42,520 nucleotides of DNA from an uncultured Pelagibacteraceae bacterium (GTDB lineage Bacteria; Pseudomonadota; Alphaproteobacteria; Pelagibacterales; Pelagibacteraceae). Of the stretch, positions 16,238-25,064 are shown piece after piece. A model generated the notes under the pieces. It did no database searches, was not told where the DNA came from, and saw nothing but the letters and a program-made list of their open reading frames with translations. The stretch lies in NCBI GenBank assembly GCA_902541515.1, contig CACBRD010000008.1, forward strand, positions 1 to 42,520, written 5' to 3'. Each line of letters starts with the position of its first letter. Position 1 is the stretch's first letter. Both the position numbers and the translations under genes were made by a program.

Positions 16238-16420
16238 TTTTTAATCTAAAATTATCTAAAATTAATAGAATTATAAAAAAAAATGAAAATTATTTGATAT
16301 TTCAACTCAAAATTGATTTAATTTTTCACTTTTGAGGAGAATTTTAATAAGATTAATCAAATTTTTTTAAAAGAAGTGATCTTAAAGTGTTTTAAAGCCA
16401 AAATAAATTATTTTTTCCTT
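16238..16420. other. Non-coding AT-rich stretch, no recognised element
   Basis: This is the remaining part of the 543-base gene-free interval between the small membrane protein gene (ends 16421, minus) and the PilM-PilN start. It holds homopolymer A/T runs and short imperfect inverted repeats but no ORF, tRNA or convincing terminator that I can support. Confidence 0.5.
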
Positions 16421-16723
16421 TTAATTTGGATTTCCTCTTATGTCAGTTGTAAATTCTTGATAAATCATAACAGAAATAGTGTTTAGGTTTCGTAATACTC
16501 TGTCAACATCCCATCCCAGGTTTACACTATTACAATTTAACTCTTTAAAATAATAAATTTCTACAAGTGGAAGGGAGGGTTTGAGCTCTTGAGCAATAAT
16601 ATTTAATTGTTTTGTTTTTCTCTCAATTGTAAAATTATACCTACAAACATTTGATGTTGCCCAATACATAATTGTTGTAAGTACGATTGCAAAAACTATC
16701 ATTACTTTGCTTAATGAGATCAT
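16421..16723 (-). CDS. Small membrane-anchored protein of unknown function
   Basis: 100 aa. One N-terminal hydrophobic segment (~4-22, LSKVMIVFAIVLTTIMYWA) acts as a signal anchor. The rest is a soluble, probably periplasmic, mostly helical domain with two cysteines (VCRYNF, LNCNSV) that could pair. I recognise no family. It starts 11 bp after the GAF-phosphatase stop codon on the same strand, so co-transcription is likely, and it is the last gene before the repeat array. Inference: it may be an accessory of the phosphatase or of the pilus. A real gene is supported by operon position and a sensible anchor-plus-domain structure. Confidence 0.55.
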   Translation of the reverse strand: MISLSKVMIVFAIVLTTIMYWATSNVCRYNFTIERKTKQLNIIAQELKPSLPLVEIYYFKELNCNSVNLGWDVDRVLRNLNTISVMIYQEFTTDIRGNPN

Positions 16724-16734
16724 TATAAAATAAA

Positions 16735-18168
16735 TTACAAACCATCAACAACTACAATTGTTAAATCATCTTTTTGTATTCGACCAGACTTTATAATATC
16801 TTCAACAATTTTATTTAATCTTTGGTGATTTGGAGTTTGTTGATACTTTTTAATGTAATTTTTAAAACCATCCGACTCTAACATATTTCCTTTTGTATCT
16901 TTTATCTCAGTGATACCATCTGTAAAAATATACATTGAACTATTTGAAAAATTAATTTTTGTTTCTTTAAACTTAAATTTAGGAGCAATACCTAGCGGAG
17001 GTCCTGCTTCCTCAAAGTTGGAAAAGTTTCCGTCATTATTATAAATTAATGGAGGTTCATGGCCTGCATTAGCTAAGGTCAATTCTTTTTTATTACTATC
17101 ATAAATTCCAATTAACATTGTTACAAACATTCCTCTTGATGTTGTTTCGCATATTTCAGAATTTAAAATATTTAAAAGCTCCGCAGCAGAAAAATTTGTT
17201 TTACTTAAACATCTATACAAACTTGATGCCTTTGACATTAATAAAGAAGATTTAATTCCTTTTCCTGAGACATCTGCAACACCGAAACCATAAACACCCT
17301 CGGATAATTCGGCAAAGTTATAAAAATCTCCTGAAACAACTTTTGCTGGAATGTTAATACCTGCTATTGGAAAATTTTCTTTTTGGTTTTGAGACAACAA
17401 AGTTTTTTGAATTTCACCAACTATCTCTATTTCTTTTTGCATTCTGTTTTTATCAATCAAATCTTTTGCCATCTTAGCATTATTAATTGCTAATGCCGCT
17501 GGTCCAGACAAAGTTTCTAAAAGTTTTCTGTCATTCTCTTCAAATAATTTATTATTTGTTTTTTTATTTAAACAATGTATTACACCGATACATTCATCAG
17601 AAACAATTAAAGGCGAACATAAAACTGAATATGTTGTAAAATTTGTTTTATTATCTAAATCAAAATAAAACTCAGCAATTTCTCTTACGTCTTTACGAAC
17701 ATCACCTACTCTAATACATTTTTTCATCACTGCTGCTTTACCCATCACGCCTTGAGTAATTGGTATTTCAAAATCTTCAAGATAAGCTTGATGTTTTGAG
17801 GCAATACATTGGAATGACTGACTTTTTTCGTCGATCAAGAATATATTTGCAGCTTGTGCATTAATTCTTTTAATAATTAATTCTAAAGAATTATTTAATG
17901 TTTCTTTTAGATCAAGAGACTTGGCAAACTCTTGATTCATTTTAGTCACTAACTCTAAATCTTTGCTGCTAGTATCATCTATTTTAATTGTTTCCTTTTT
18001 TTTCGCCCCAAAAAACATGTTATTTATAAATTGATATTCATTAATATTTTGATAATTTTGACATTGATGGAAATCATTATTCATGCGCCTAATTTCTACT
18101 TGCACCTGACTGATGCAATTATATTTGTCCAATACTGCATTAATGGGCTCATAGAACTTTCCTCTCAA
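16735..18168 (-). CDS. GAF-domain SpoIIE/RsbU-type PP2C phosphatase
   Basis: 477 aa from the longest start. Residues ~80-230 are a GAF sensor (ANIFLIDEKSQSFQCIAS, GVMGKAAVMKK, SVLCSPLIVSDECIGVIHCLN). A short helix (MQKEIEIVGEIQKTLL) leads to a PP2C phosphatase (~260-477) with metal aspartates D281 (SGDFY), D299 (ADVSGKG), D417 (FTDGITE) and D467/468 (KDDLTI). The catalytic domain closely resembles that of the Amt fusion at 1049, so both probably act on the STAS proteins at 4380-4960. The ligand of the GAF domain is unknown. Start uncertain: ATG 18168 leaves only 15 bp to the divergent pilD start. ATG 18084 or 18018 (before FFGAKKKE) are plausible, and the first 50 residues show no domain. Soluble cytoplasmic protein. 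Confidence 0.9.
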   Translation of the reverse strand: MRGKFYEPINAVLDKYNCISQVQVEIRRMNNDFHQCQNYQNINEYQFINNMFFGAKKKETIKIDDTSSKDLELVTKMNQEFAKSLDLKETLNNSLELIIKRINAQAANIFLIDEKSQSFQCIASKHQAYLEDFEIPITQGVMGKAAVMKKCIRVGDVRKDVREIAEFYFDLDNKTNFTTYSVLCSPLIVSDECIGVIHCLNKKTNNKLFEENDRKLLETLSGPAALAINNAKMAKDLIDKNRMQKEIEIVGEIQKTLLSQNQKENFPIAGINIPAKVVSGDFYNFAELSEGVYGFGVADVSGKGIKSSLLMSKASSLYRCLSKTNFSAAELLNILNSEICETTSRGMFVTMLIGIYDSNKKELTLANAGHEPPLIYNNDGNFSNFEEAGPPLGIAPKFKFKETKINFSNSSMYIFTDGITEIKDTKGNMLESDGFKNYIKKYQQTPNHQRLNKIVEDIIKSGRIQKDDLTIVVVDGL

Positions 18169-18183
18169 ATTAAACTATAAATT

Positions 18184-18948
18184 GTGTTCTATATTATAGT
18201 ATTTATCTTTGGAAGTATATGGGGGAGTTTTAGCAATGTATGCATTAATAGAATCCCAGATAATAAAAGTGTTATTTATGGTCGTTCCTATTGTCCTAAA
18301 TGTCAAAAACTAATCAAGTGGTATGACAACATCCCTTTATTATCTTTTATAGTTCTTAAAGCTCAATGCAGAAATTGTTCTACAAAAATAAGTTCTAAAT
18401 ATTTTCTAGTAGAGTTAATTTCTGGTTTAAATTTTGTGTTGGCATTTTATTTTTTTGGTTTTTCATTAACAACACTTCTATTTTTTATCTTAAGTATTTG
18501 TTATCTTATAATTTTTTTTATAGATCTAAAACATTTTATAATTCCAAATGAATTAACATACCCTTTAATGGCTATTGGTTTTTTAAAATCTTTTGATCCT
18601 AATCTCGATATAGATTTATTTCCAAATTTTATTGACTCATTAATCGGTGGATGTTTTGGATATACGATTATTTGGTTAATAATTTTTGTTTATAAAAAAC
18701 TTAGAAACAAGGAGGGAATGGGTTTCGGTGATGCAAAATTACTTTCCGCTATTGGTTTTTGGTTTGGCTGGGTATCTATCCCTTTTATAATATTTTTTTC
18801 ATCAGCTATTGCTCTTGTAAGTGCCGTACCAGATTTAATTAAAAATAAAAAAAATCTTTCTTCGCAGATACCTTTTGGTCCTTACATTATCATAGGCAAT
18901 TTAATTTTTTTGTTTTTATTTGATTATATAAACTTATTTTTAAATTAA
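18184..18948 (+). CDS. pilD: Prepilin peptidase / N-methyltransferase PilD (aspartic protease, family A24)
   Basis: 254 aa starting at GTG. Near the N-terminus is the cytoplasmic zinc loop with paired cysteines CPKC (37-40) and CRNC (62-65), preceded by the family signature GSFSNVCINRIP (14-25). Catalytic aspartates are D114 (FIDLKHFIIPNE) and D183 (GMGFGDAKL). Several membrane helices follow. The enzyme cleaves the prepilin leader before the +1 residue and methylates the new N-terminus; here its substrates are the two pilins near 4 kb and the minor pilins at 25-28 kb. It is divergent from the GAF-phosphatase with almost no intergenic space and immediately followed by the AsmA-like gene. Confidence 0.95.
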   Translation: MFYIIVFIFGSIWGSFSNVCINRIPDNKSVIYGRSYCPKCQKLIKWYDNIPLLSFIVLKAQCRNCSTKISSKYFLVELISGLNFVLAFYFFGFSLTTLLFFILSICYLIIFFIDLKHFIIPNELTYPLMAIGFLKSFDPNLDIDLFPNFIDSLIGGCFGYTIIWLIIFVYKKLRNKEGMGFGDAKLLSAIGFWFGWVSIPFIIFFSSAIALVSAVPDLIKNKKNLSSQIPFGPYIIIGNLIFLFLFDYINLFLN

Positions 18949-19683
18949 ATGAAAAAATTAATATTACTTATCACAATTTTAATAATCTCTTCTTACCTTT
19001 TTTTTGAGTTTGTAGGCGATAATCTAATAAAAAATGTTTTACAAAATAATATATCAACTTCCTTGAACAGAAATGTATCAATTGAAAAATTAAACATAAA
19101 TTATTTTAAAGGCGAGGCAGATGTAAAAGAAATTCAATTATCAAATAAAGAATTTGCTGGGTACCTAATAAATATTAAAAGTATTAAGGTTAGTCTTGAT
19201 GCTTTTTCAATCTTTTCAAATAATATTTTAATAAAAAATATTTTATTAAAAGATATAAAAGTGAATTATTATTTTAATTATGACGGACTTAAAATTTTGG
19301 ATAATGTAAGATCATTTCAAAAAGATTTAGGTGATAAAACATCAAATTCTCATTCAAATAAATTTTTTAATATTGAAAATTTAGATGCTAAAAATATTTC
19401 TTTAGCAGTGCTTTCTCCAGATATGAATTTTGAAAAAACTTTTTCTTTAAATGATATGAATTTTAGAAATGTTGGTAATACTAATACTAGTAAAAACTAC
19501 AAGGATATCCTTAAGGAAATTTTCAAAGATACAATGAATACGATAGAAGGAAAAGTTTTGAATGATAATATTTTGAATGAATTGCAAAATTATAATCCTA
19601 AATTAATTGAAGATAAAGTAAAACAGCAAATAAATAAAAAAAAAGATAAATTAAAAAATAAACTTAAAGAACTTCTAAATTAA
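18949..19683 (+). CDS. AsmA-like envelope protein, short
   Basis: 244 aa. An N-terminal membrane anchor (~3-20, LILLITILIISSYLFFEFVG) is followed by the AsmA/DUF748-type pattern: helix LIKNVLQNNISTSLNRNVSIEKLNIN, then YFKGEADVKEIQLSN and FAGYLINIKSIKVSLD strands, and LIKNILLKDIKVNYYFNYDG. The C-terminal ~60 residues are Lys/Asn-rich and helical. AsmA-family proteins usually exceed 500 residues, so this is a short, single-unit version. It begins directly after the pilD stop codon with no gap and its 3' end overlaps the PilY1 stop by 4 bp on the opposite strand. Family role is in the envelope (lipid transport or outer-membrane assembly); a specific role with pili is not shown. Confidence 0.6.
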   Translation: MKKLILLITILIISSYLFFEFVGDNLIKNVLQNNISTSLNRNVSIEKLNINYFKGEADVKEIQLSNKEFAGYLINIKSIKVSLDAFSIFSNNILIKNILLKDIKVNYYFNYDGLKILDNVRSFQKDLGDKTSNSHSNKFFNIENLDAKNISLAVLSPDMNFEKTFSLNDMNFRNVGNTNTSKNYKDILKEIFKDTMNTIEGKVLNDNILNELQNYNPKLIEDKVKQQINKKKDKLKNKLKELLN

Positions 19684-22600
19684 AAACCAGGATCTCTCCA
19701 ACTACTTCTATTTGATAAAACTTCACCAGGAGCAGCTAATACAGAATATAAAGTATCTATATCATCACTTGGTCCTGCAACATTAGCAAATAATTTATCA
19801 CCGAATATTACTAATTCAGATAAAACTCCTTCTCTTACAAAAGAGCACTCTTTTCCATTAGCAGGAGAGCCTTTGAGTAATTTGTGAGAATTATTTATTC
19901 CACACTCATCGTCTGCAACACAAATATATGCATTTCCAATATTACACCTGTTTGCACCACCTGGTGGCTCATATACTGGGAAATAAACTTGTCCCTTAAA
20001 CAAAGTTGGAGGTGCAGAAACCTTTCTAAAAGAATTTTCTTGTGGGTTGTCCAGATGGATTACCCAAGCATTTTCTGCATCGACAATACAATTAGCTGTT
20101 TGCTCAGTCACATCTACGCAAACACCTGGATCGTCGATTGACTTAGCATCATTTGCACCTTTGTGTGCTAATTCTGTGAAAGAACTATTGCCAATTGTCG
20201 GAATTACAACACCATTTAAATGTTCGAAAAAAGGATAATCAAAATCTCTAATACCATATAAGATATTATCCATAAATGGTGATTTGTCTCCTAATTGATT
20301 AAAGTCTCCAGTTCCCCCAAAAAGCCAAAAATCGTTAGTTGTCACTCCTATACCAGCATCCATTGAGAAAAATGAATATCTTCTATTTGTTGTATTGGCA
20401 TTTAATCTGAACAAGGTTGTTTGATCAAAAAGTTGAGCATTGTTTTCAGTTGAGGTTGTTAGATTAATTTTAGTAATTTTTCCCTCTCTATCATTTATGT
20501 AAACCATCGCACCACGCCATGGTATATTTTGAGCTGTATCAGGAGTAATAACAACTGGAGAGGTAACAATAGCATTGTTGATATCACTTCCATTAGGTGT
20601 GTCGAGCTTACTTTCTCCAATCATTGGGCCTACTGGTGTTGTATCAATAATTGTAAGTGGACCTTTATTAGTGGCAGCACCATATAATTGTCCAGGATTT
20701 TCTAAATCATCTAATTCAACCATGTATAATGCAGAACCTGCGCATGGGTTGGAGTTAGATGCTCCACCACCCATAATTGCTACATATTTATCATTTGCAG
20801 GATCATCTCTCTCCTCAGCAATATCGGAAGGAAGTTTAACTATTCTTGGTGCAGACCAAGTCTCTCCCAATCTACTATAGTCAATAGCAGGATCAACTCC
20901 AGTAGAAACTTTACAAGACGTATTTACTAAAATATTATCTGAAATACTTTGTTCTTCATCACTATTACCCGCATTAATTTTCATTGTACTTTCAAAAGTA
21001 ACTTTAAGTTGACCATCTATCATTCTTGCTTCACTGATTTTTACTGGCGTAATTGTGTCACCAACCATTTTTGAAGCAGTCAAAAGATCTGTATCGAGTG
21101 GTGTATTATTTTGAGCTCCTTCAATTACAATGCTATCAAAAGTAAACGTTTTACCTGTATAGCAAGATGCTGTACCGTTATTTTTAAAATCTACAGATGA
21201 ACTGTTACCCTGACACGCTGCAATATTATCTTGAAAAGTTGTACCACCACCAGCGTCCGCATCATTTTTAACTGCTTTATTAAAATTTTTAACAGTTCGC
21301 CTACCCTCTAGTGAATCACCAATTTCTGCATTACCAGATGAATAAGTCTGAGATGTTGTTTTTCCCTCATGATCAGTAATGTAAACTGTATTGTTTACGT
21401 AATCATTATATACAGTAAACATATGCAATGGACCTTGGCCATTTTTTACAATTGGGTTTGTCACATCTAAAACAGTAAATCCAGATCCACCTCTTCCAAA
21501 CGGAACAAACAATATAGTATGCCAGCTTGGAGTGGGTTCAAGTTGATTATCAGGTGTCAAACCTTTCATAAATACATCGTGAACAACAGGAGAGCCATCT
21601 ACTCCAAATATAGCATTGCTTCCTCCTCTTTTAGGATTTTTGCCGATATTTCCTTGCAAAGCACCATTAATAATCAGGGGTAATTTTCCAGTCAATAATG
21701 GAGGTAGGAATGCCCATTCTTCTTGTCCAGTTTCAGCATTGAATGCATGAAGCAATCCGCTATTTGAACCTGCGTATAAAATATTTCTTCTGTCTTTTTT
21801 AGCATTTCTAAAACCTTGATAATTGTTTATTGATCTAAAATAAGCTTCTTGGTTTACATTAGTAAACTTAACATCTCCTTTTGGTGGACCAACCTCAATC
21901 AATTGTGAATGATAAATGTCACCAAGAACATGCTTTCTTAGTTCAGAGGTTTTACACTCTCCGTGATAATCAAAAAAATCCTGGCCAGCTATAAAACTTA
22001 ATAGACCTTTCACTTCATCATCTGTACTATCATCTCCTTTACATGGTGTTGTGGTAGAAGTATAATAATTATTTATCGTATAACCTAATCTTAACATTTC
22101 ATCCTCTATATTTGCCAGAGTATCTGCTTCTTCATTCACATTGTTCCAACTTTGGGCATCATTGTTAAAGTAAGGTACATCCTCAAGCACTGTCCATATA
22201 TTTCGTTTATCATTTTTGCCAGGGTCATCTCCAGATTTTGCTTGGAGTCTCACTTGCTCTGCAGCACTCCAATTTCCTGGAAAGTCCATATCATGCTCAA
22301 CTGTTCCATCTGGATTTAATGTTTTTCTTAAAATAGTCCCTTGCCATTCACCATATTGTTCATAAGAAAATTGTGCTTGATATAAAGAACCTCCTTCCTG
22401 AATTGTTGCAGTAATTGAAGGTGCGGTAAATGCTAATCGTTGAGCTAAAATTTGTCTAATTCTTTGCTGAAGTGCTGTTTGAAGTTCTTCAGGTGTTTTA
22501 GCAACTATAGTCGACTCACAATCTTCGGCGCCAGCTTTTTCACATGAACCAACTATGGCTAATTCGTCAAAAGCCTCCATACCATCAGGTCTAATTCCAT

Positions 22601-24461
22601 CCCCATAAGCGACCATCAAACTTATGATTCCTTTTTTTCTCAACTTTGTGAGCCTGTCAGCTGTTCTCCCTTTAAATTTATTAGATTTTGTACCTGAGCT
22701 AGTCATTTTTCCATCACCAATAACAATCACATAATTTAATTGACAATCAGATGCAGGGTCATACGGTGAAACAGGGCCCATAAAATAATCATGAGCAATT
22801 TGTGAAAAAGCTTCTGAATCAGTACCAAATTCTATTCCTAAACGTTGAACAACCGGAATTGCTTTAGCAGCACCTTCGGGGCCAATACCAACATTTAAGC
22901 AAGAATTAAATGTACATACTTTACTTGTGCCATTTGGATGAACACCTTTCCAACCACCATAATAGTTACAACGTGTATTATTATCATGACAATAGCTACC
23001 ACCTTTACCTCTCTTTGCTTTCTTTTTTAGTTTCAATGGGGCTGGTACATCATAATGGCCAGCGCTACCCTCACCAGAGTTCCAGTGTCCAAAACCAAAA
23101 TTAGCACCACTTGTTAAAGTGGTATCTGATAATACTGCAACTATCGCACGTTTTGCCCCCTCTAATCTTGAAAGCAACGCACCTCCGTATTGTTGTTGCC
23201 ACGCAGTATCTTCACTTCCTGAAACGAAAGCACTTTCGGTTAATTCATCAACGTGACCTTCATGACCGAACAATATTCTTCTATTTGCTCCAGTCCCAGA
23301 TACATTCAAAAAACTTATGTCAGCAGTTATACCAATATCAGCAGCTGCTAGAGTTCCAGGGTCTATTTCTGAGTCATCAGCATTTAAATTTTTCTTAGTG
23401 CTAGATTTTCCTGCAGAAATTTGTGCAGTACACGTTGAGTTTGACGTCCATTCAACTCTTTGAATTCTATGACCTCTTCCACCAACAAACATTATATCGT
23501 CATCGCTTGTTAGAAAGTCAAAATAATCTATATGTCTAACCTGAGTTCCTGTAGCATTCGAATTACCATTACAAAACCTTGTTCTAAAATTATCAATCAT
23601 TGGATAAGTGCTACTAGATTTCAGTTTATATCCGTGCACATCACCCTCATCAGCAATATAAACCATAGTTGAGTCGCTATTTATTCGTAAACTTACTCCA
23701 TCGTATAGCCTGCCATAACTAGTTGTTTTACCTTTACCTCTTGCAGCAGCTCGAGCACATTTTCCCAAACCGAAATTACAACTTACCATAAATCCATTTT
23801 TACCATCTCTACCATAAGCTATCAAAATTGTCTGACCGCTAGCATTTTGACTAACATCAAAACCTTTATTCAAATTTCCTTTACCATTGGTGCTTGGATG
23901 TATGGCTAACCTACATTCATAATCTTCATTAATAGCAAAAATTGCAGAATTTCTATTTTTTGGTTGAGCTTGAACAATAAATAACAGATCCTCATTAGAT
24001 ATATTAGTATCAGGTATAGTAACCCCAGTTACAAAATGTACGCCAGCATAGGCCGGATTAGTAGTCACAGTTGGATATCTGTAAGCTTTTGATTTATTAT
24101 CTTTCAAACCCCAATCACAAGTTCTATCTGTACTATGAGTTGCGAACCATCTTTCAAAATCATATGAGCTAGTAGTAAAATTAGTCCTTTCCCCTGAAGA
24201 ATTAAATTTAAATAATCCACCAGTATTTTTATGGTTATTTGTAAATACTCGTTCGTTATTCCATACAATTGCTCCTGAATTAACTGTAGGTATTCCATCT
24301 CCAATCAGATTGTTCATACTTTTGGAACTATCTAATAAAATTAAAATGTTAGCAGGAACATCACCACTACCAGATCCTGGTGGTAACGGTTTGGCATTTG
24401 TAAATTGATTAAAATTTAAGCATAAAATAAATAAAATGAATATTTTAAATAATTTTTTCAT
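19680..24461 (-). CDS. pilY1: PilY1-like pilus tip adhesin / biogenesis factor with vWA domain
   Basis: 1593 aa, longer than Pseudomonas PilY1 (about 1160). The signal peptide is residues 1-23. A von Willebrand A domain begins at once, with the MIDAS residues D44, S46 and S48 in LLDSSKSMN, interrupted by a large insertion and resuming around 560-680 (LNYVIVIGDGKM, GIISLMVAYGDG). The C-terminal PilY1 beta-propeller starts near 847 (LGDIYHSQLIEVGPP) and includes YAGSNSGLLHAFNAETG near 900, running to ~1500. Cysteines are common, fitting a periplasmic/surface protein. PilY1 caps the pilus with the minor pilins, promotes adhesion and counters retraction. It heads away from the minor pilin genes in the same operon. 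Confidence 0.92.
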   Translation of the reverse strand: MKKLFKIFILFILCLNFNQFTNAKPLPPGSGSGDVPANILILLDSSKSMNNLIGDGIPTVNSGAIVWNNERVFTNNHKNTGGLFKFNSSGERTNFTTSSYDFERWFATHSTDRTCDWGLKDNKSKAYRYPTVTTNPAYAGVHFVTGVTIPDTNISNEDLLFIVQAQPKNRNSAIFAINEDYECRLAIHPSTNGKGNLNKGFDVSQNASGQTILIAYGRDGKNGFMVSCNFGLGKCARAAARGKGKTTSYGRLYDGVSLRINSDSTMVYIADEGDVHGYKLKSSSTYPMIDNFRTRFCNGNSNATGTQVRHIDYFDFLTSDDDIMFVGGRGHRIQRVEWTSNSTCTAQISAGKSSTKKNLNADDSEIDPGTLAAADIGITADISFLNVSGTGANRRILFGHEGHVDELTESAFVSGSEDTAWQQQYGGALLSRLEGAKRAIVAVLSDTTLTSGANFGFGHWNSGEGSAGHYDVPAPLKLKKKAKRGKGGSYCHDNNTRCNYYGGWKGVHPNGTSKVCTFNSCLNVGIGPEGAAKAIPVVQRLGIEFGTDSEAFSQIAHDYFMGPVSPYDPASDCQLNYVIVIGDGKMTSSGTKSNKFKGRTADRLTKLRKKGIISLMVAYGDGIRPDGMEAFDELAIVGSCEKAGAEDCESTIVAKTPEELQTALQQRIRQILAQRLAFTAPSITATIQEGGSLYQAQFSYEQYGEWQGTILRKTLNPDGTVEHDMDFPGNWSAAEQVRLQAKSGDDPGKNDKRNIWTVLEDVPYFNNDAQSWNNVNEEADTLANIEDEMLRLGYTINNYYTSTTTPCKGDDSTDDEVKGLLSFIAGQDFFDYHGECKTSELRKHVLGDIYHSQLIEVGPPKGDVKFTNVNQEAYFRSINNYQGFRNAKKDRRNILYAGSNSGLLHAFNAETGQEEWAFLPPLLTGKLPLIINGALQGNIGKNPKRGGSNAIFGVDGSPVVHDVFMKGLTPDNQLEPTPSWHTILFVPFGRGGSGFTVLDVTNPIVKNGQGPLHMFTVYNDYVNNTVYITDHEGKTTSQTYSSGNAEIGDSLEGRRTVKNFNKAVKNDADAGGGTTFQDNIAACQGNSSSVDFKNNGTASCYTGKTFTFDSIVIEGAQNNTPLDTDLLTASKMVGDTITPVKISEARMIDGQLKVTFESTMKINAGNSDEEQSISDNILVNTSCKVSTGVDPAIDYSRLGETWSAPRIVKLPSDIAEERDDPANDKYVAIMGGGASNSNPCAGSALYMVELDDLENPGQLYGAATNKGPLTIIDTTPVGPMIGESKLDTPNGSDINNAIVTSPVVITPDTAQNIPWRGAMVYINDREGKITKINLTTSTENNAQLFDQTTLFRLNANTTNRRYSFFSMDAGIGVTTNDFWLFGGTGDFNQLGDKSPFMDNILYGIRDFDYPFFEHLNGVVIPTIGNSSFTELAHKGANDAKSIDDPGVCVDVTEQTANCIVDAENAWVIHLDNPQENSFRKVSAPPTLFKGQVYFPVYEPPGGANRCNIGNAYICVADDECGINNSHKLLKGSPANGKECSFVREGVLSELVIFGDKLFANVAGPSDDIDTLYSVLAAPGEVLSNRSSWRDPGF

Positions 24462-24477
24462 AAATTAATAAATTTCC

Positions 24478-24996
24478 TCACCTCACCATTTTTACATCGG
24501 GTCCTGACATAAACTGTTTTAAATCAGGATTGGTGATGATTAACATTTCATAATTTCCTTGAGTACTTTCGACAACACCATAGGTTACTTTTTCTACGAC
24601 TGATGATAGGCTGATACCTCCAACCCAATCGTCATTTAAAACTTCTTCAGTTGTATAGCCTAATTTATTTCGTGCAAATTCAAAAATTTTTCTCATTTTT
24701 GCCTCACCTTTTTTACCCTCAACTTCATTGCCAATAATCTTACCCTCTCTTACAAACACTTTTATAGTAGCATTGTCTAATTCTAGGTCGTCGCAAAGAC
24801 TCATACTATCGTATTCTTTTACTAAAGTTAAATCCTGACTATCTTCATCAGAAGGATCATCAAGTAAATCATATTTTTCTGTTAAATTAGAAATCGAAGT
24901 GCCAATTTGTTCTTTCAAAAATTCGCAAGCTATAGTCATATTGATAAAACTTAAGTAAAAAATTATCGATACAAAAATACCAAAGATTTTTTTCAT
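24478..24996 (-). CDS. Periplasmic protein of unknown function in the minor-pilin operon
   Basis: 172 aa. The signal peptide is about 1-23 (FGIFVSIIFYLSFINMTIA) and is followed by Cys24; the preceding residues do not form a strict lipobox. The mature part is mixed alpha/beta with acidic stretches (DDPSDEDSQD), a second Cys (LCDDLE) and a helix (MRKIFEFARNKLGYT). I recognise no family. It lies between PilX and PilY1, 16 bp upstream of the latter, so it is probably co-expressed with the tip complex. It could be a PilY1 partner or a small chaperone, but nothing in the sequence decides this. Confidence 0.7.
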   Translation of the reverse strand: MKKIFGIFVSIIFYLSFINMTIACEFLKEQIGTSISNLTEKYDLLDDPSDEDSQDLTLVKEYDSMSLCDDLELDNATIKVFVREGKIIGNEVEGKKGEAKMRKIFEFARNKLGYTTEEVLNDDWVGGISLSSVVEKVTYGVVESTQGNYEMLIITNPDLKQFMSGPDVKMVR

Positions 24997-25064
24997 GTTT
25001 TAATCATACTAAATTTATATAAAAATTAAAATTGGACATTTAAGACAGGGTGATCATTTTGTGT

